The position numbers were made by a program, and so were the translations under genes. From Amycolatopsis nivea (lineage in GTDB: Bacteria > Actinomycetota > Actinomycetes > Mycobacteriales > Pseudonocardiaceae): a stretch of DNA of 64,000 nucleotides. The notes under the pieces were generated by a model. That model saw only the letters and a program-made list of their open reading frames with translations, ran no database searches and was not told the DNA's origin. Of this stretch, positions 8,345 through 17,638 are shown piece after piece. The DNA lies in contig NZ_SDLT01000029.1 in assembly GCF_004522235.1 (NCBI RefSeq), positions 16,364 to 80,363 of the forward strand, given 5' to 3'. Numbering within the stretch: position 1 is the stretch's first letter; each line of letters starts with the position of its first letter.

Positions 8345-9677
8345 ACTCCTGTGCCTCCTTGCCGCGACAGCGTTGTTAGTGACGGGATGCGCCGGAGCCG
8401 GGGCGCTCGGCACCGGCGGGCGGACACTGGTCGTCGCGATCGTGTCCAATCCGCAGATGAAGGACGCCATCTCGCTCAAGGGCGAGTTCGAGCAGGCCAA
8501 CCCCGGGATCAAGCTCAAGTTCGTTTCCCTTCCGGAAAACGAGGCCAGGGCGAAGATCACCGCGTCCACCGCCACCCAGGGCGGCGAGTTCGACGTGGTG
8601 ATGATCAGCAATTACGAGGCTCCGCAATGGGCGGCCAACGGCTGGCTGGAGAACCTCGAACCGCACATGAAGGCGACGCCGGGATACGACGAGGCCGACT
8701 TCATCCCGAGCATCCGGCAGTCGCTGTCGTACCAGAACCAGATGTACGCGGTGCCGTTCTACGGCGAATCGTCCTTTGTGGTCTATCGCAAGGACCTGTT
8801 CCAGAAGGCCGGGCTGAACATGCCCGCGCATCCGACGTGGCAGCAGATCGCCGATTTCGCCGCGAAACTCGATGACAAGCAGGCCGGCGTCGCCGGGATC
8901 TGCCTGCGCGGCAAGCCGGGCTGGGGCGAAAGCCTCGCGCCGTTCACCACGGTCGCGAACACCTTCGGCGCGCAGTGGTTCGACAAGAACTGGAACGCGA
9001 AGCTGACCAGCCCGGAGTTCACCAAGGCGGCGAACTTCTACGTGAACCTGCTGCGCGACCACGGAGAGGTCGGCGCATCCAGCGCCGGGTTCACCGAATG
9101 CGGCACGAAGTACGCCCAGGGCAACGCCGCGATGTGGTACGACGCCACCTCGATGACCGGCACCACGGAAGACCCGAAGACCAGCCACGTCGGCGGCAAG
9201 AACGGCTACGTCGCCGCGCCGGTGGACAAGACGCAGGCGAGCGGATGGCTCTACACCTGGGCGCTGGGCATTCCGAAGGTCGGCAAGAACAAGGACGACG
9301 CCTGGAAGTTCATGGCGTGGATGACGAACAAGGAGTACGCGAAGAAGGTCGGCGAGACCTACGGCTGGAACCGGGTGCCGCCGGGCACGCGCAAGTCGAC
9401 CTATGAGATCCCGCAGTACAAGGAAGCCGCGAAGGCCTACGCCCAGCCGACGCTGGACGGCATCGCGGCGGCCAACCAGCAGCAGACGATGGTGAACCCG
9501 GTGCCGTACCCGGGCATCCAGTTCGTCGGGATCCCGGAGTTCCAGGACCTCGGCACCCGGGTGAGCCAGCAGTTGTCCGCCGCGATCGCCGGTCAGACCT
9601 CCGTCGCCGACGCGCTCGCGCAATCGCAGAAATACGCGGAAACCGTCGGAAAGTCGTATCAGGAGGTGCAGAAATGA
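8337..9677 (+). CDS. ABC transporter sugar/polyol-binding lipoprotein
   Basis: A 446-residue family-1 extracellular solute-binding protein. A signal peptide ends in a lipobox (V15-T-G-C18), so the mature protein should be lipid-anchored outside the membrane. GTG 8337 is chosen since GGAGG sits 8 bp upstream; GTG 8328 and 8331 would overlap that site. It overlaps the dehydrogenase stop by 8 bp and is followed by two permease genes with ATGA overlap. Ligand is inferred as mannitol/sorbitol-like from the dehydrogenase and the SMO-type gene order. Confidence 0.9.
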   Translation: MRKLLCLLAATALLVTGCAGAGALGTGGRTLVVAIVSNPQMKDAISLKGEFEQANPGIKLKFVSLPENEARAKITASTATQGGEFDVVMISNYEAPQWAANGWLENLEPHMKATPGYDEADFIPSIRQSLSYQNQMYAVPFYGESSFVVYRKDLFQKAGLNMPAHPTWQQIADFAAKLDDKQAGVAGICLRGKPGWGESLAPFTTVANTFGAQWFDKNWNAKLTSPEFTKAANFYVNLLRDHGEVGASSAGFTECGTKYAQGNAAMWYDATSMTGTTEDPKTSHVGGKNGYVAAPVDKTQASGWLYTWALGIPKVGKNKDDAWKFMAWMTNKEYAKKVGETYGWNRVPPGTRKSTYEIPQYKEAAKAYAQPTLDGIAAANQQQTMVNPVPYPGIQFVGIPEFQDLGTRVSQQLSAAIAGQTSVADALAQSQKYAETVGKSYQEVQK

Positions 9678-10606
9678 GCACCCTCTCCGTCCCCGCCGGA
9701 ACCGCGCCGGCGACCGCGAAGCCCGCTGCCAAGAAGGTGACCGGTTCGGCCGGGAAACGGCGGCTGCCGCTGCTGCCCGCGCTGATCTTCGTGATCGCGG
9801 TGACGCAGATCCCGTTCCTGCTCACCCTGTTCTACTCGTTCCAGTCGTGGAACCTGGTGCGTCCGGGCTCTCGGCATTTCGTCGGTTTCCGCAACTACAT
9901 CGACGTCTTCACCGACACGACGTTCCTCGGCGCGCTGCTGAACACCGTGGTGCTCACCGTGGTCTGCGTGTTCCTGTCGCTGCTGCTCGGACTCGGGCTC
10001 GCGGTGCTGCTCGACCGGAAGTTCGCCGGCCGCGGCTTCGTCCGCACGCTGCTGATCACGCCGTTCCTCATCCTCCCGGCGGCAGGCGCGCTGCTGTGGA
10101 AGACGACGGTGTTCGACCCGACGTACGGGCTGCTGCACTTCGTGTTCGGCACGGACACCGACTGGCTTTCGCAGTTCCCGCTGGCCGCGGTGATGGCGCA
10201 GATCATCTGGCAGTGGACGCCGTTCATGACGCTGCTGATCCTCGCCGGGCTGCAAAGCCAGTCTAAGGAGGTGCTGGAGGCGGCGTCGGTGGACGGCGCG
10301 AGCCGCTGGCGCACCTTCGTGTCGATCACGCTGCCGCACCTTTCTCGGTTCCTGCAGCTGGCCACGCTGCTCGGCGCGATCTACATCGTGAACAGCTTCG
10401 ACGCGATTTTCCTGATGACGCAAGGCGGTCCGGGCACGGCCAGCACGAACCTGCCGTTCTACATCTACCAGCGCGCGTTCGAGGGCTTCGACATCGGACA
10501 GTCGTCCGCGATGGGCGTGGTGGTGGTCATCCTGACGATGATCGTCGCGACGTTCGCGCTGCGGCTGATGTTCCGCGCGTTCTCCGTGGACGGAGGAGTC
10601 AAGTGA
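9674..10606 (+). CDS. ABC transporter permease, MalF-like
   Basis: A 310-residue inner-membrane permease with about six transmembrane segments and the EAA loop (EAASVDGASRW near residue 200) that docks to the ATPase. The N-terminal ~35 residues are an Ala/Lys-rich cytoplasmic extension. Start overlaps the preceding stop by ATGA and the end overlaps the next gene in the same way (GTGA), indicating translational coupling. It forms the channel with the MalG-like partner. Confidence 0.92.
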   Translation: MSTLSVPAGTAPATAKPAAKKVTGSAGKRRLPLLPALIFVIAVTQIPFLLTLFYSFQSWNLVRPGSRHFVGFRNYIDVFTDTTFLGALLNTVVLTVVCVFLSLLLGLGLAVLLDRKFAGRGFVRTLLITPFLILPAAGALLWKTTVFDPTYGLLHFVFGTDTDWLSQFPLAAVMAQIIWQWTPFMTLLILAGLQSQSKEVLEAASVDGASRWRTFVSITLPHLSRFLQLATLLGAIYIVNSFDAIFLMTQGGPGTASTNLPFYIYQRAFEGFDIGQSSAMGVVVVILTMIVATFALRLMFRAFSVDGGVK

Positions 10607-11484
10607 GCACCGCAACCGCCACCGCCTCGCCCGCCGCCACCGACACCGCGCCGCCTCCGCGTCGCCGGACCAAACGCCGCTATGGCCCCGGCACGCTGAC
10701 CGTCGCGACCTGGATCATCGCGATCCTGTTCGTTTTCCCGCTGCTGTGGATGATCCTCACCGCGTTCAAGCAGGAGAACGACGCCTACACCGATCCGCCG
10801 AAGCTGTTCTTCACCCCGACGTTCGACCAGATCTCGAACGTCCTCAACAGCGGTTTCCTGCCGTACCTGGGAAATTCGGCGTTCGTCACGGTGATTTCGA
10901 CGCTGCTCGTGCTGCTGCTGGGAATCCCGGCCGCGTACGCGCTGTCGCTGGCCCCGGTCAAGGGAACGAAGAACGCGCTGGGCTTCTTCCTGTCGACCAA
11001 GATGCTGCCGATCGTGGCCGCGATCATCCCGCTGTACGTGATCTCGCAGAACACCAACCTGCTGGACACGGTGTGGGCGCTGATCATCCTGTACACCGCG
11101 ATGAACCTGCCGCTCGCGATCTGGATGATGCGGTCGTTCTTCCTGGAAGTCCCCGGCGAAATGATCGAGGCGGCGCGGATCGACGGGGCGAACCTGCCGA
11201 CGTTGCTGCGCAAGATCATCATGCCGGTGGTCGCGCCCGGGATCGCCGCGACCGCGCTGATCTGCGTGATCTTCTCCTGGACGGAGTTCTTCTACGCGGT
11301 CAACCTCACCGCCGCCCGGGCCGGCACGGTGCCGGTGTTCCTGGTCGGCTTCATCACCAGCGAGGGCCTGTACTGGGCCCAGCTGTCCGCCGCCGCGCTG
11401 CTGGCCTCGCTGCCGGTGATGATCGTCGGCTGGATCGCGCAGAACCACCTGGTGCGCGGCCTGTCCATGGGCGCTGTGAAGTAA
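10603..11484 (+). CDS. ABC transporter permease, MalG-like
   Basis: A 293-residue permease with about six transmembrane segments and an EAA loop (EAARIDGANL near residue 190). It begins at GTG 10603, overlapping the stop of the MalF-like gene. The Pro/Arg-rich N-terminus is cytoplasmic. It pairs with the preceding permease to form the polyol channel. Confidence 0.92.
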   Translation: MSTATATASPAATDTAPPPRRRTKRRYGPGTLTVATWIIAILFVFPLLWMILTAFKQENDAYTDPPKLFFTPTFDQISNVLNSGFLPYLGNSAFVTVISTLLVLLLGIPAAYALSLAPVKGTKNALGFFLSTKMLPIVAAIIPLYVISQNTNLLDTVWALIILYTAMNLPLAIWMMRSFFLEVPGEMIEAARIDGANLPTLLRKIIMPVVAPGIAATALICVIFSWTEFFYAVNLTAARAGTVPVFLVGFITSEGLYWAQLSAAALLASLPVMIVGWIAQNHLVRGLSMGAVK

Positions 11485-11496
11485 GGGAGAACGCAG

Positions 11497-12579
11497 ATGT
11501 CCGCTGAAGTGATTTACGACCAGGCGTCGCGTGTCTACCCCGGCAACCCGGGCGTCCGCGCGGTCGACCAGTTGAGCCTCGATGTGCCGGACGGCGAATT
11601 TCTCGTGCTCGTCGGCCCGTCCGGATCGGGCAAGTCGACCGCGCTGCGGATGCTCGCCGGGCTGGAGGACGTCAACGAGGGCGCGATCCGGATCGGCGAC
11701 CGCGACGTCACCGACCTGCCGCCGAAGGACCGGGACATCGCGATGGTGTTCCAGTCCTACGCGCTGTACCCGCACATGACGGTCGCCGACAACATGGGTT
11801 TCGCGTTGAAATTGCGCGGTTTCTCGGCGGCCGACATCAAGAAGCGGGTGGACGAGGCCGCCAAGATGCTGGACCTGTCGCGGTTCCTCGACCGCAAACC
11901 GAAGGCGTTGTCCGGCGGGCAGCGGCAGCGAGTCGCGATGGGCCGGGCGATCGTGCGCGAGCCGAGCGTGTTCCTGATGGACGAGCCACTGTCCAATCTG
12001 GACGCGAAATTGCGCGTGGAAACCCGCGCCAACATCGCGAAACTCCAGCAACGGCTCGGCACGACGACCATCTACGTGACCCACGACCAGGTCGAAGCCA
12101 TGACGATGGGCGACCGGGTGGCCGTGCTGAAGGACGGCGTGCTGCAGCAATGCGCGTCGCCGCGGTCGCTGTACGAGAAGCCGGAGAACTCGTTCGTGGC
12201 CGGGTTCATCGGATCGCCGGCGATGAACCTGGCGACGCTGCCGTTGACCGACGGCGGCGTGCAGCTAGGCGACCTCGTGGTGCCGCTGCCCACTGAGGTG
12301 CGGACCGCGGCAGCTGGGCTGTCGGAGATCGTCTTCGGCATCCGGCCGGAGTCGCTGCGCCTGGTCGGCGAGGCCGACGACGGTTTCGAGCTGGTGGTGG
12401 AACTCGTCGAGGAACTGGGCGCGGACGCGTACCTGCACGGCAAGGTCGGCGACGACCGGTTCGTGGTCCGGGTCGACGGCCGGACGCCGCCCCGGATCGG
12501 CGACAACGTCCGGGTGGCGCTGCGCGGCGAGGGCGAGACGCACGCGTTCGATCCGAAGACGACGCTGCGGCTGGGCTGA
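11497..12579 (+). CDS. ABC transporter ATPase, MsmK/UgpC type
   Basis: A 360-residue carbohydrate-importer ATPase. Walker A GPSGSGKST is at residues 40-48, the signature LSGGQRQR near 137, Walker B FLMDEP near 160, and an H-loop (THDQ) near 193. The C-terminal ~120 residues form the regulatory TOBE/OB region typical of MalK-like subunits. It begins 12 bp after the permease stop behind AAGGGAGA. It completes the operon; a perfect hairpin follows at 12586. Confidence 0.93.
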   Translation: MSAEVIYDQASRVYPGNPGVRAVDQLSLDVPDGEFLVLVGPSGSGKSTALRMLAGLEDVNEGAIRIGDRDVTDLPPKDRDIAMVFQSYALYPHMTVADNMGFALKLRGFSAADIKKRVDEAAKMLDLSRFLDRKPKALSGGQRQRVAMGRAIVREPSVFLMDEPLSNLDAKLRVETRANIAKLQQRLGTTTIYVTHDQVEAMTMGDRVAVLKDGVLQQCASPRSLYEKPENSFVAGFIGSPAMNLATLPLTDGGVQLGDLVVPLPTEVRTAAAGLSEIVFGIRPESLRLVGEADDGFELVVELVEELGADAYLHGKVGDDRFVVRVDGRTPPRIGDNVRVALRGEGETHAFDPKTTLRLG

Positions 12580-12585
12580 ACGGCT

Positions 12586-12627
12586 CGTGAGTGTTCATGC
12601 CGATTAGCACCGGCATGAACACTCACG
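12586..12627 (+). terminator. 17-bp perfect hairpin after the polyol operon
   Basis: Arms 12586-12602 and 12611-12627 are perfectly complementary with an 8-nt loop and begin 6 bp after the ATPase stop. There is no T-run, so it may act as a factor-dependent or actinobacterial-type terminator, or stabilise the transcript 3' end. Confidence 0.7.
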
Positions 12628-12706
12628 ACCCGCCTACCTCTCACGGGGGAGGCGCTTCCCCCTCGCGCCGGATCCTCTCCGCCGCGCCCCGGGCGACGCT
12701 TGACGC

Positions 12707-13276
12707 ATGACGCTGAAGCAAGCCGAGTTGCGCAAATGGCCGGGTTGCGCCGCCGCGGTGTGGGGTCTCTTGTTCGCGATCCCCAGCTTCGTCTGGGCGA
12801 CCGGCAGTACGTTCGGCGCGCAGTCGACGGTGTCGCCGTCGCTGGTGAAGCTCGCGCAGGACCGGGTGCCGTGGTTTGTGGCCGTGCTGGTGATCACCGG
12901 ACTGCTGAAGGTTTTCGGCGCGGTGGTCGGCGTCAGTCTGACGCGGCCGCGCGGCCGGTGGCTCAGCCGGACGATGGTGTTCTGCGGTGGTGGCGCCGCG
13001 ATCCTGCTGACTTGGCACGGCGGGCTGTTCGTCGTGCAGGGCGTGCTGGTGAAGACCAGAGCCGTGGCGGTCGATCCAGCGCTTTCCAACCTGGTCGGTT
13101 GGTATCTCTACCTCTGGGGACCGTGGTTCATCGTCGGCGGTATCGCGTTCGCGGTGGCAGCCGCGCGGTATGTCTTGGACCGCGATGACCGACGCACGCT
13201 GACGCGGTACGGAGTGGTCGGCGCGCTCGGTGCGCTGGCGCTGTCGGTGGCCGCGGTCGCGACGGGCATCGGCTGA
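12707..13276 (+). CDS. DUF3995-type integral membrane protein
   Basis: A 189-residue hydrophobic protein with four predicted membrane segments, resembling the DUF3995 family: an N-terminal helix with a Trp-Gly pair, and a segment 'SFVWATGSTFG' near residue 28. No enzymatic motif is seen. It is monocistronic between the polyol operon and the convergent TetR gene, whose end is 2 bp away. Function unknown. Confidence 0.75.
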   Translation: MTLKQAELRKWPGCAAAVWGLLFAIPSFVWATGSTFGAQSTVSPSLVKLAQDRVPWFVAVLVITGLLKVFGAVVGVSLTRPRGRWLSRTMVFCGGGAAILLTWHGGLFVVQGVLVKTRAVAVDPALSNLVGWYLYLWGPWFIVGGIAFAVAAARYVLDRDDRRTLTRYGVVGALGALALSVAAVATGIG

Positions 13277-13277
13277 G

Positions 13278-13862
13278 TCAGTGGAGGGCGCCAGCGAGGA
13301 CCGTGCTCGCCATCTGGCGAACGGCTTCCTCGCTGGGAGGTTCCCCGGTGCGATCCGCGAAGAGCAGGTGACCGGCTCCGATGAGCGTCGGGGCCAGTGT
13401 CTTCACATCGGCATCTGGCGCGATCCGGCCGAGTTCTTGTTCTGCGGCAAGGTAATTCGCCAGGACGTGCGCCGCGTCGGTCGCCAGCGGAATCCCCGGA
13501 CCCGGCCGCGCCGCCCGGAGCCGGTGCCGCAGTTCGTCGCGGAAGGTGATCAGTGCGACGATCGACACCGCGACCGAGGAGAAGACCTCGGTGAGCACCT
13601 CGGCCACCGTTTCGACCACGTCGCCGGTCCCGGCCTGCAGGTCCTCCGCGCGGGCTTCGAGGCGATGGATCCGGTCGAGCACCAGCGCGGCGAGAAACGC
13701 GTCGAAATCCTCGAAATGCCGGTGCAGCACGCCCTTCGCACAATCCGCCTCGGTGGTGACGGCGCGACTGGTGAGTCCGCTCGGTCCTTCGCGCAGCAAA
13801 ACCCGTTCCGCGGCGTCGAAAAGCTGAGCGCGAACGTCGCGGAGATGGATCCCGGTGGGCAC
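13278..13862 (-). CDS. TetR-family regulator
   Basis: A 194-residue TetR protein: N-terminal helix-turn-helix (GLTSRAVTTEADCAKGVLHRHF near residues 28-50) and an all-helical ligand domain. GTG 13862 is chosen because AGGAAGG lies upstream at suitable spacing; the frame remains open to GTG 13913, but that would place the operator inside the gene. It is divergent from a methyltransferase and shares two tandem palindromes with it, so it probably represses both. Confidence 0.85.
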   Translation of the reverse strand: MPTGIHLRDVRAQLFDAAERVLLREGPSGLTSRAVTTEADCAKGVLHRHFEDFDAFLAALVLDRIHRLEARAEDLQAGTGDVVETVAEVLTEVFSSVAVSIVALITFRDELRHRLRAARPGPGIPLATDAAHVLANYLAAEQELGRIAPDADVKTLAPTLIGAGHLLFADRTGEPPSEEAVRQMASTVLAGALH

Positions 13863-13881
13863 CTTGACAGTCCTTCCTAGC

Positions 13882-13921
13882 CATAGTGGGCGCTTGCCCA
13901 CTATGGTGGGCACATGCCCAC
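13882..13921. promoter_or_regulatory. tandem palindromic TetR operators
   Basis: Two inverted repeats share the arm GTGGGC/GCCCAC. The first has 10-bp arms (13882-13891 and 13896-13905) around GCTT; the second has arms 13906-13911 and 13916-13921 around ACAT. Their centres are 20 bp apart, two helical turns, as for cooperative binding of two dimers. The second covers the methyltransferase start codon. Confidence 0.7.
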
Positions 13922-14717
13922 TTTACCTCGTCCCGAACCGCATCAGCACCGGACCATGGCGGAGTCGTTCGGCGTCGATCCCGAGCGCTACGACCGGGCC
14001 CGCCCGCGTTACCCGGACGAACTGGTGACCGCCGTCCTCGCGGCCAGCCCGGGGAAGGACCTGCTCAACGTCGGGTGCGGCACCGGCATCGAGGGGCGGC
14101 AATTCCACGGCCGCGGCGCCGTCGTGCTCGGCGTCGAACCGGACGCGCGGATGGCGGAGTTCGCCCGGCGCGCTTTCCCGGTCGAGGTCGCGAAATTCGA
14201 GGATTGGGACCCGGCGGGACGGACGTTCGACGCCCTCGTGTCCGGGCAGGCGTGGCACTGGGTCGATCCGGACGCGGGAGCCGCGAAAGCCGCGCAGGTG
14301 CTCCGCCCTGGCGGCCGGTTCGTCGCGTTCTGGCACGTGTTCATGCCGCCGGAAGAAATTTCCCTGGCACTGGCGGACGCGTTGCGCCGGGCGATGCCGG
14401 ACTCGCCGTTCAGCGGCAACTACCTGAAAAAACCCAGCGCCGACGCCTACCAGCCGATGCTCGACAAAGCCGCGGACGGACTGGCCGCGACCGGCGCGTT
14501 CGGCGAGGCGGAGAACTGGCAATACGCCTGGACTCAGGACTACGGCCGCGACGAATGGCTGGACCTGCTCGCCACGCAGGGAGGCGTCACAGTGGCGACG
14601 CCGGAGCAGCGCGACCGCATTCTGGCTGAGGTCGGCGCGGCGATCGACGCGCGCGGCGGCAGGCTGACGACGAATTACTCGACCGCCGCGGTGACCGCCG
14701 TCCGTCTTGCCGCGTGA
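13914..14717 (+). CDS. class I SAM-dependent methyltransferase
   Basis: A 267-residue methyltransferase of the UbiE/Methyltransf_11 type. Motif I is VGCGTG near residue 45, followed by an acidic residue at the end of strand 2 (VEPD near 68). ATG 13914 lies within the operator and has no ribosome site, suggesting a leaderless or near-leaderless message; ATG 13956 (MAESFGVD) is a reasonable alternative. Acceptor substrate unknown. Likely controlled by the divergent TetR protein. Confidence 0.85.
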   Translation: MPTLPRPEPHQHRTMAESFGVDPERYDRARPRYPDELVTAVLAASPGKDLLNVGCGTGIEGRQFHGRGAVVLGVEPDARMAEFARRAFPVEVAKFEDWDPAGRTFDALVSGQAWHWVDPDAGAAKAAQVLRPGGRFVAFWHVFMPPEEISLALADALRRAMPDSPFSGNYLKKPSADAYQPMLDKAADGLAATGAFGEAENWQYAWTQDYGRDEWLDLLATQGGVTVATPEQRDRILAEVGAAIDARGGRLTTNYSTAAVTAVRLAA

Positions 14718-14755
14718 GAGGCCGGTCCCCGGCGCGAAACCGGGGACCGGTCAGG

Positions 14756-14950
14756 TCACTCCTCCAGCGAAAGCGCTTGGCTCGGGCAGATGTTCACGGC
14801 CTCGCGCGCCTTCTCGACCAGTTCGCCGTCCGGGGTGTCGTTGAGGACGATGACCGTGCCGTCGTCCTCGCTCTGGTCGAACAGCGCGGGCTCGGTGAGC
14901 ACGCACTGGCCGGCGCCGACGCACTTGCCGGTGTCCGCGATGATCTTCAT
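14756..14950 (-). CDS. 3Fe-4S ferredoxin of P450 system
   Basis: A 64-residue ferredoxin with C10, C16 and C55-P. The spacing C-x5-C with a non-Cys residue where a fourth ligand would sit is the pattern of 3Fe-4S ferredoxins that feed CYP105-type P450s. It lies 40 bp downstream of a P450 gene on the same strand and is presumably its electron donor. No ferredoxin reductase gene is present in the window. Confidence 0.9.
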   Translation of the reverse strand: MKIIADTGKCVGAGQCVLTEPALFDQSEDDGTVIVLNDTPDGELVEKAREAVNICPSQALSLEE

Positions 14951-14990
14951 GATGGCCTCTTCCTGGCTTGTGGTGGGAGCACTCTGATCT

Positions 14991-16196
14991 CTACCAGGTC
15001 ACCGGCAACTGGTACAGGCCGAAGATCGTGGCGTCCTTCTTCACCGGTAATTCGTCGGCCGGGACCGTGCACGTGAGTGTCGGAACGCGGCGGAACAGCG
15101 TGTCGAACACGATCTGCAGTTCCATCCGCGCCAGGTTCTGGCCGAGGCACTGGTGCGGTCCGAACCCGAACGCGACGTGGTGGCGCGCGCCGCGTTCGAG
15201 GTCGAGCTTTTCCGGGCTCTCGAAGACGTCCGGGTCCCAGTTCGCGGCGTAGCCCAGCACGAGCACGCCCTCGCCCGCCTTGATCGTGACGCCGCCGATC
15301 TCCACGTCCTCGGTCGCGACCCGCGCGGTCGCGCCTTCGACGATCGTGAAGTAGCGCAACAGTTCCTCGACCGCGAGCAGCGTCTTGCCCGGATCGGCCT
15401 CGATCGTCGCGCGCTGCCCGGGGTTCTCCAGCAGCCCGATGGTGCCGAGCGAGATCATGTTCGCGGTGGTCTCGTGCCCGGCGACCAGCAGCAGGAACGC
15501 CAGCCCGATCATCGCGTCGTGGTCGTAATTGCCTTCCTCGCGGCGTTTGACGATCTGCCTGCCGAGCAGGTCGTCGGTCGGGTCCTTCTCCTTCGCCGCG
15601 ACCAGGCCGCTGAGGTACGCGCGCAGTTCCTCGGACGCCTTCTTGCGGTCCTCGACGCTGGTGCTGCGCCGGATGAGCGCCATGGTGCGCTCTTGGAAGT
15701 AGTCGTGATCGGCGTACGGGACGCCGAGCAGCTCGCAGATCACCAGCGACGGCACCGGCAGCGACAGCTTTTCCACCAGGTCCGCCGGTTTCGGCCCGGC
15801 GAGCAATTCGTCGATCAGGCCGTCGACGATCTCCTGGATCCGCGGCCGCATCGCCTCGACCCGCTTCACGGTGAACTCGCCGAGCACCTCCCGGCGGGCC
15901 TCGCCGTGCTCGGGCGCGTCCATCCCGATCATGGCTTTCTGCTTGGCGTTGGTGAGGATCGCGGCCCCGCCCTCGGCCAGGAACGGGAAATTGGGCAGGA
16001 ACCGGTCGGAGGAGAACCGGCGGTCGCCGAGGATCTGCCGTGCTTCCTCGTGCCGCGAGGCGACCCAAGCCTCCTTGCCGCCGGGGATCTGCACGCGGGT
16101 GAGCGCGCTCTGCTCGCGCATCCGGACGTACTGCTCCGGCTGGGTGAACGGGCAGGTCCGGGCGACCGGCATGCGGAGTTCTTCAGTGGCAGTCAT
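14991..16196 (-). CDS. cytochrome P450 (CYP105-like)
   Basis: A 401-residue soluble bacterial P450. The I-helix oxygen-activation motif AGHETT, K-helix ExxR (EELLR) and heme loop FGFGPHQCLG with Cys350 are intact. It is closely similar to the adjacent upstream P450: the C-terminal ~50 residues are nearly superimposable and both end LPVTW, so the pair arose by tandem duplication. It lies 10 bp downstream of that gene and upstream of the ferredoxin, in one operon. Substrate unknown; CYP105-like enzymes commonly act on secondary metabolites or xenobiotics. Confidence 0.92.
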   Translation of the reverse strand: MTATEELRMPVARTCPFTQPEQYVRMREQSALTRVQIPGGKEAWVASRHEEARQILGDRRFSSDRFLPNFPFLAEGGAAILTNAKQKAMIGMDAPEHGEARREVLGEFTVKRVEAMRPRIQEIVDGLIDELLAGPKPADLVEKLSLPVPSLVICELLGVPYADHDYFQERTMALIRRSTSVEDRKKASEELRAYLSGLVAAKEKDPTDDLLGRQIVKRREEGNYDHDAMIGLAFLLLVAGHETTANMISLGTIGLLENPGQRATIEADPGKTLLAVEELLRYFTIVEGATARVATEDVEIGGVTIKAGEGVLVLGYAANWDPDVFESPEKLDLERGARHHVAFGFGPHQCLGQNLARMELQIVFDTLFRRVPTLTCTVPADELPVKKDATIFGLYQLPVTW

Positions 16197-16206
16197 CGTT
16201 TCCCCC

Positions 16207-17433
16207 TCACCAGGTCACCGGGAGGCAGTAGAGCCCGAAGACACCGGAGTCGTGTTTGAACGGCAACTGGTCGACCGGCGCGGCGAGCCGCAGCGTCGGA
16301 ATGCGGCGGAACAGCGTGTCGAAGACGATCTGCAGTTCCATCCGCGCGAGGTTCTGGCCGAGGCACTGGTGCGCGCCGAAGCCGAACGCGACGTGGTGCC
16401 TGCCGCCGCGGGTGATGTCGAGCCGCTCGGGCTCGGGGAAGACTTCGGGGTCGAAGTTGGCGGCGTAGCTCAGGCCGAGGACGCCTTCTCCGGCCTTGAT
16501 GGTGACGCCCGCGATGTCCACGTCTTCGAGGGCGACGCGGGTGGTGGCGAACTCCGCGATGGTGAAGTAGCGCAGCAGTTCCTCGACGGCGTCGAGGGTC
16601 TTGCCTGGATCCTCCTTGATCGCGGCGAGCGCGTCCGGGTTCTCCAGCAACGCGACGGTGCCGAGCGAAATCATGTTCGCGGTGGTCTCGTGCCCGGCGA
16701 TGAGCAGCAGGAAGGCGAGCGACACGAGGTCGTCGTGGTCGTAGTTGCCTTCCTCGCGCTTCTTCGCGATCTGACGGCTGAGCAGATCGTCCGCCGGTGC
16801 GGTTTCCTTCTTGGAAACCAGCTCGGACAGGTAATTCTGCATCGCTTCGACGGACTTGCTGCGTTCCTCGAAGCCTGTTTCGCGGTTGAGGAGCCGTGAA
16901 CTGTGCGTCTGGAAGAAGTCGTGGTCGGCGTACGGAACGCCGAGCTGTTCGCAGATCACCAGCGACGGCACCGGAAGCGACAGCGCGGACACCAGGTCGG
17001 CGGGCTTGTCGCCGGCCAGCATCGCGTCGATGTGCTGGTCCACGATCTCCTGGATGCGCGGCTGCAGCGCCTTCATCCGCTTGACGGTGAACTCGCCGAC
17101 GACGCTGCGCCGGGCCGGGCCGTGTTCCGGCGCGTCCATCGCGATCAGCGACGGGCGCAGCCTCGGACGACGCTGCTGGCCGTCCTTGAACAGGACCGGG
17201 AAGCCCGGGTTGAAGCGGTCCGAGCTGAACCGCGGGTCGTTCAGCATCGCCCGCAGGTCCTCGTGCCGGTTGAGCACCCAGGCGCGCTGGCCGGTGTGCT
17301 CGAGCTCGACGTAGTGCGCGCGAGCGTCGCGGAACCGGTCGTACTCCGGCGGCGGCGCGAACGGGCAGGTGCGCTTCATCGGGAACGCGGCCTGCTCCGG
17401 CTGGGTGCGGCTGGGCTGGGCGACTTCGGTCAT
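16207..17433 (-). CDS. cytochrome P450 (CYP105-like), tandem paralogue
   Basis: A 408-residue P450 with AGHETT, EELLR and the heme loop FGFGAHQCLG (Cys357). ATG 17433 follows an AGGGGG ribosome site; the frame is open upstream but without a convincing start. It is the first gene of the P450-P450-ferredoxin operon and is divergent from a TetR gene at 17639, which likely regulates it. The two P450s may have different substrates or act in sequence; this cannot be decided here. Confidence 0.92.
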   Translation of the reverse strand: MTEVAQPSRTQPEQAAFPMKRTCPFAPPPEYDRFRDARAHYVELEHTGQRAWVLNRHEDLRAMLNDPRFSSDRFNPGFPVLFKDGQQRRPRLRPSLIAMDAPEHGPARRSVVGEFTVKRMKALQPRIQEIVDQHIDAMLAGDKPADLVSALSLPVPSLVICEQLGVPYADHDFFQTHSSRLLNRETGFEERSKSVEAMQNYLSELVSKKETAPADDLLSRQIAKKREEGNYDHDDLVSLAFLLLIAGHETTANMISLGTVALLENPDALAAIKEDPGKTLDAVEELLRYFTIAEFATTRVALEDVDIAGVTIKAGEGVLGLSYAANFDPEVFPEPERLDITRGGRHHVAFGFGAHQCLGQNLARMELQIVFDTLFRRIPTLRLAAPVDQLPFKHDSGVFGLYCLPVTW

Positions 17434-17464
17434 CTGAACCCCCTGTGGTGGGTTTGCCCCGTTA

Positions 17465-17492
17465 CGGAATGAATGTGGAGGATTACATTCCG
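17465..17492. promoter_or_regulatory. candidate operator between P450 operon and TetR gene
   Basis: CGGAATG (17465-17471) and CATTCCG (17486-17492) form a 7-bp inverted repeat with a 14-bp spacer, 31 bp upstream of the P450 start. Symmetry and location fit a TetR site. Confidence 0.4.
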
Positions 17493-17638
17493 GTTCACTG
17501 CCCAAGGTACCGAAGTGGAGGATCGCCGTCCACTAGCAACGGGGTGACAATTGCTGTCCGCCCCGGGTTGCCGGCACGTTTGCGCAGCTGGTCCGGCGTG
17601 CGAGAATGCGCGCCAACCGGGAAAAGGGAAGGCCGGGT

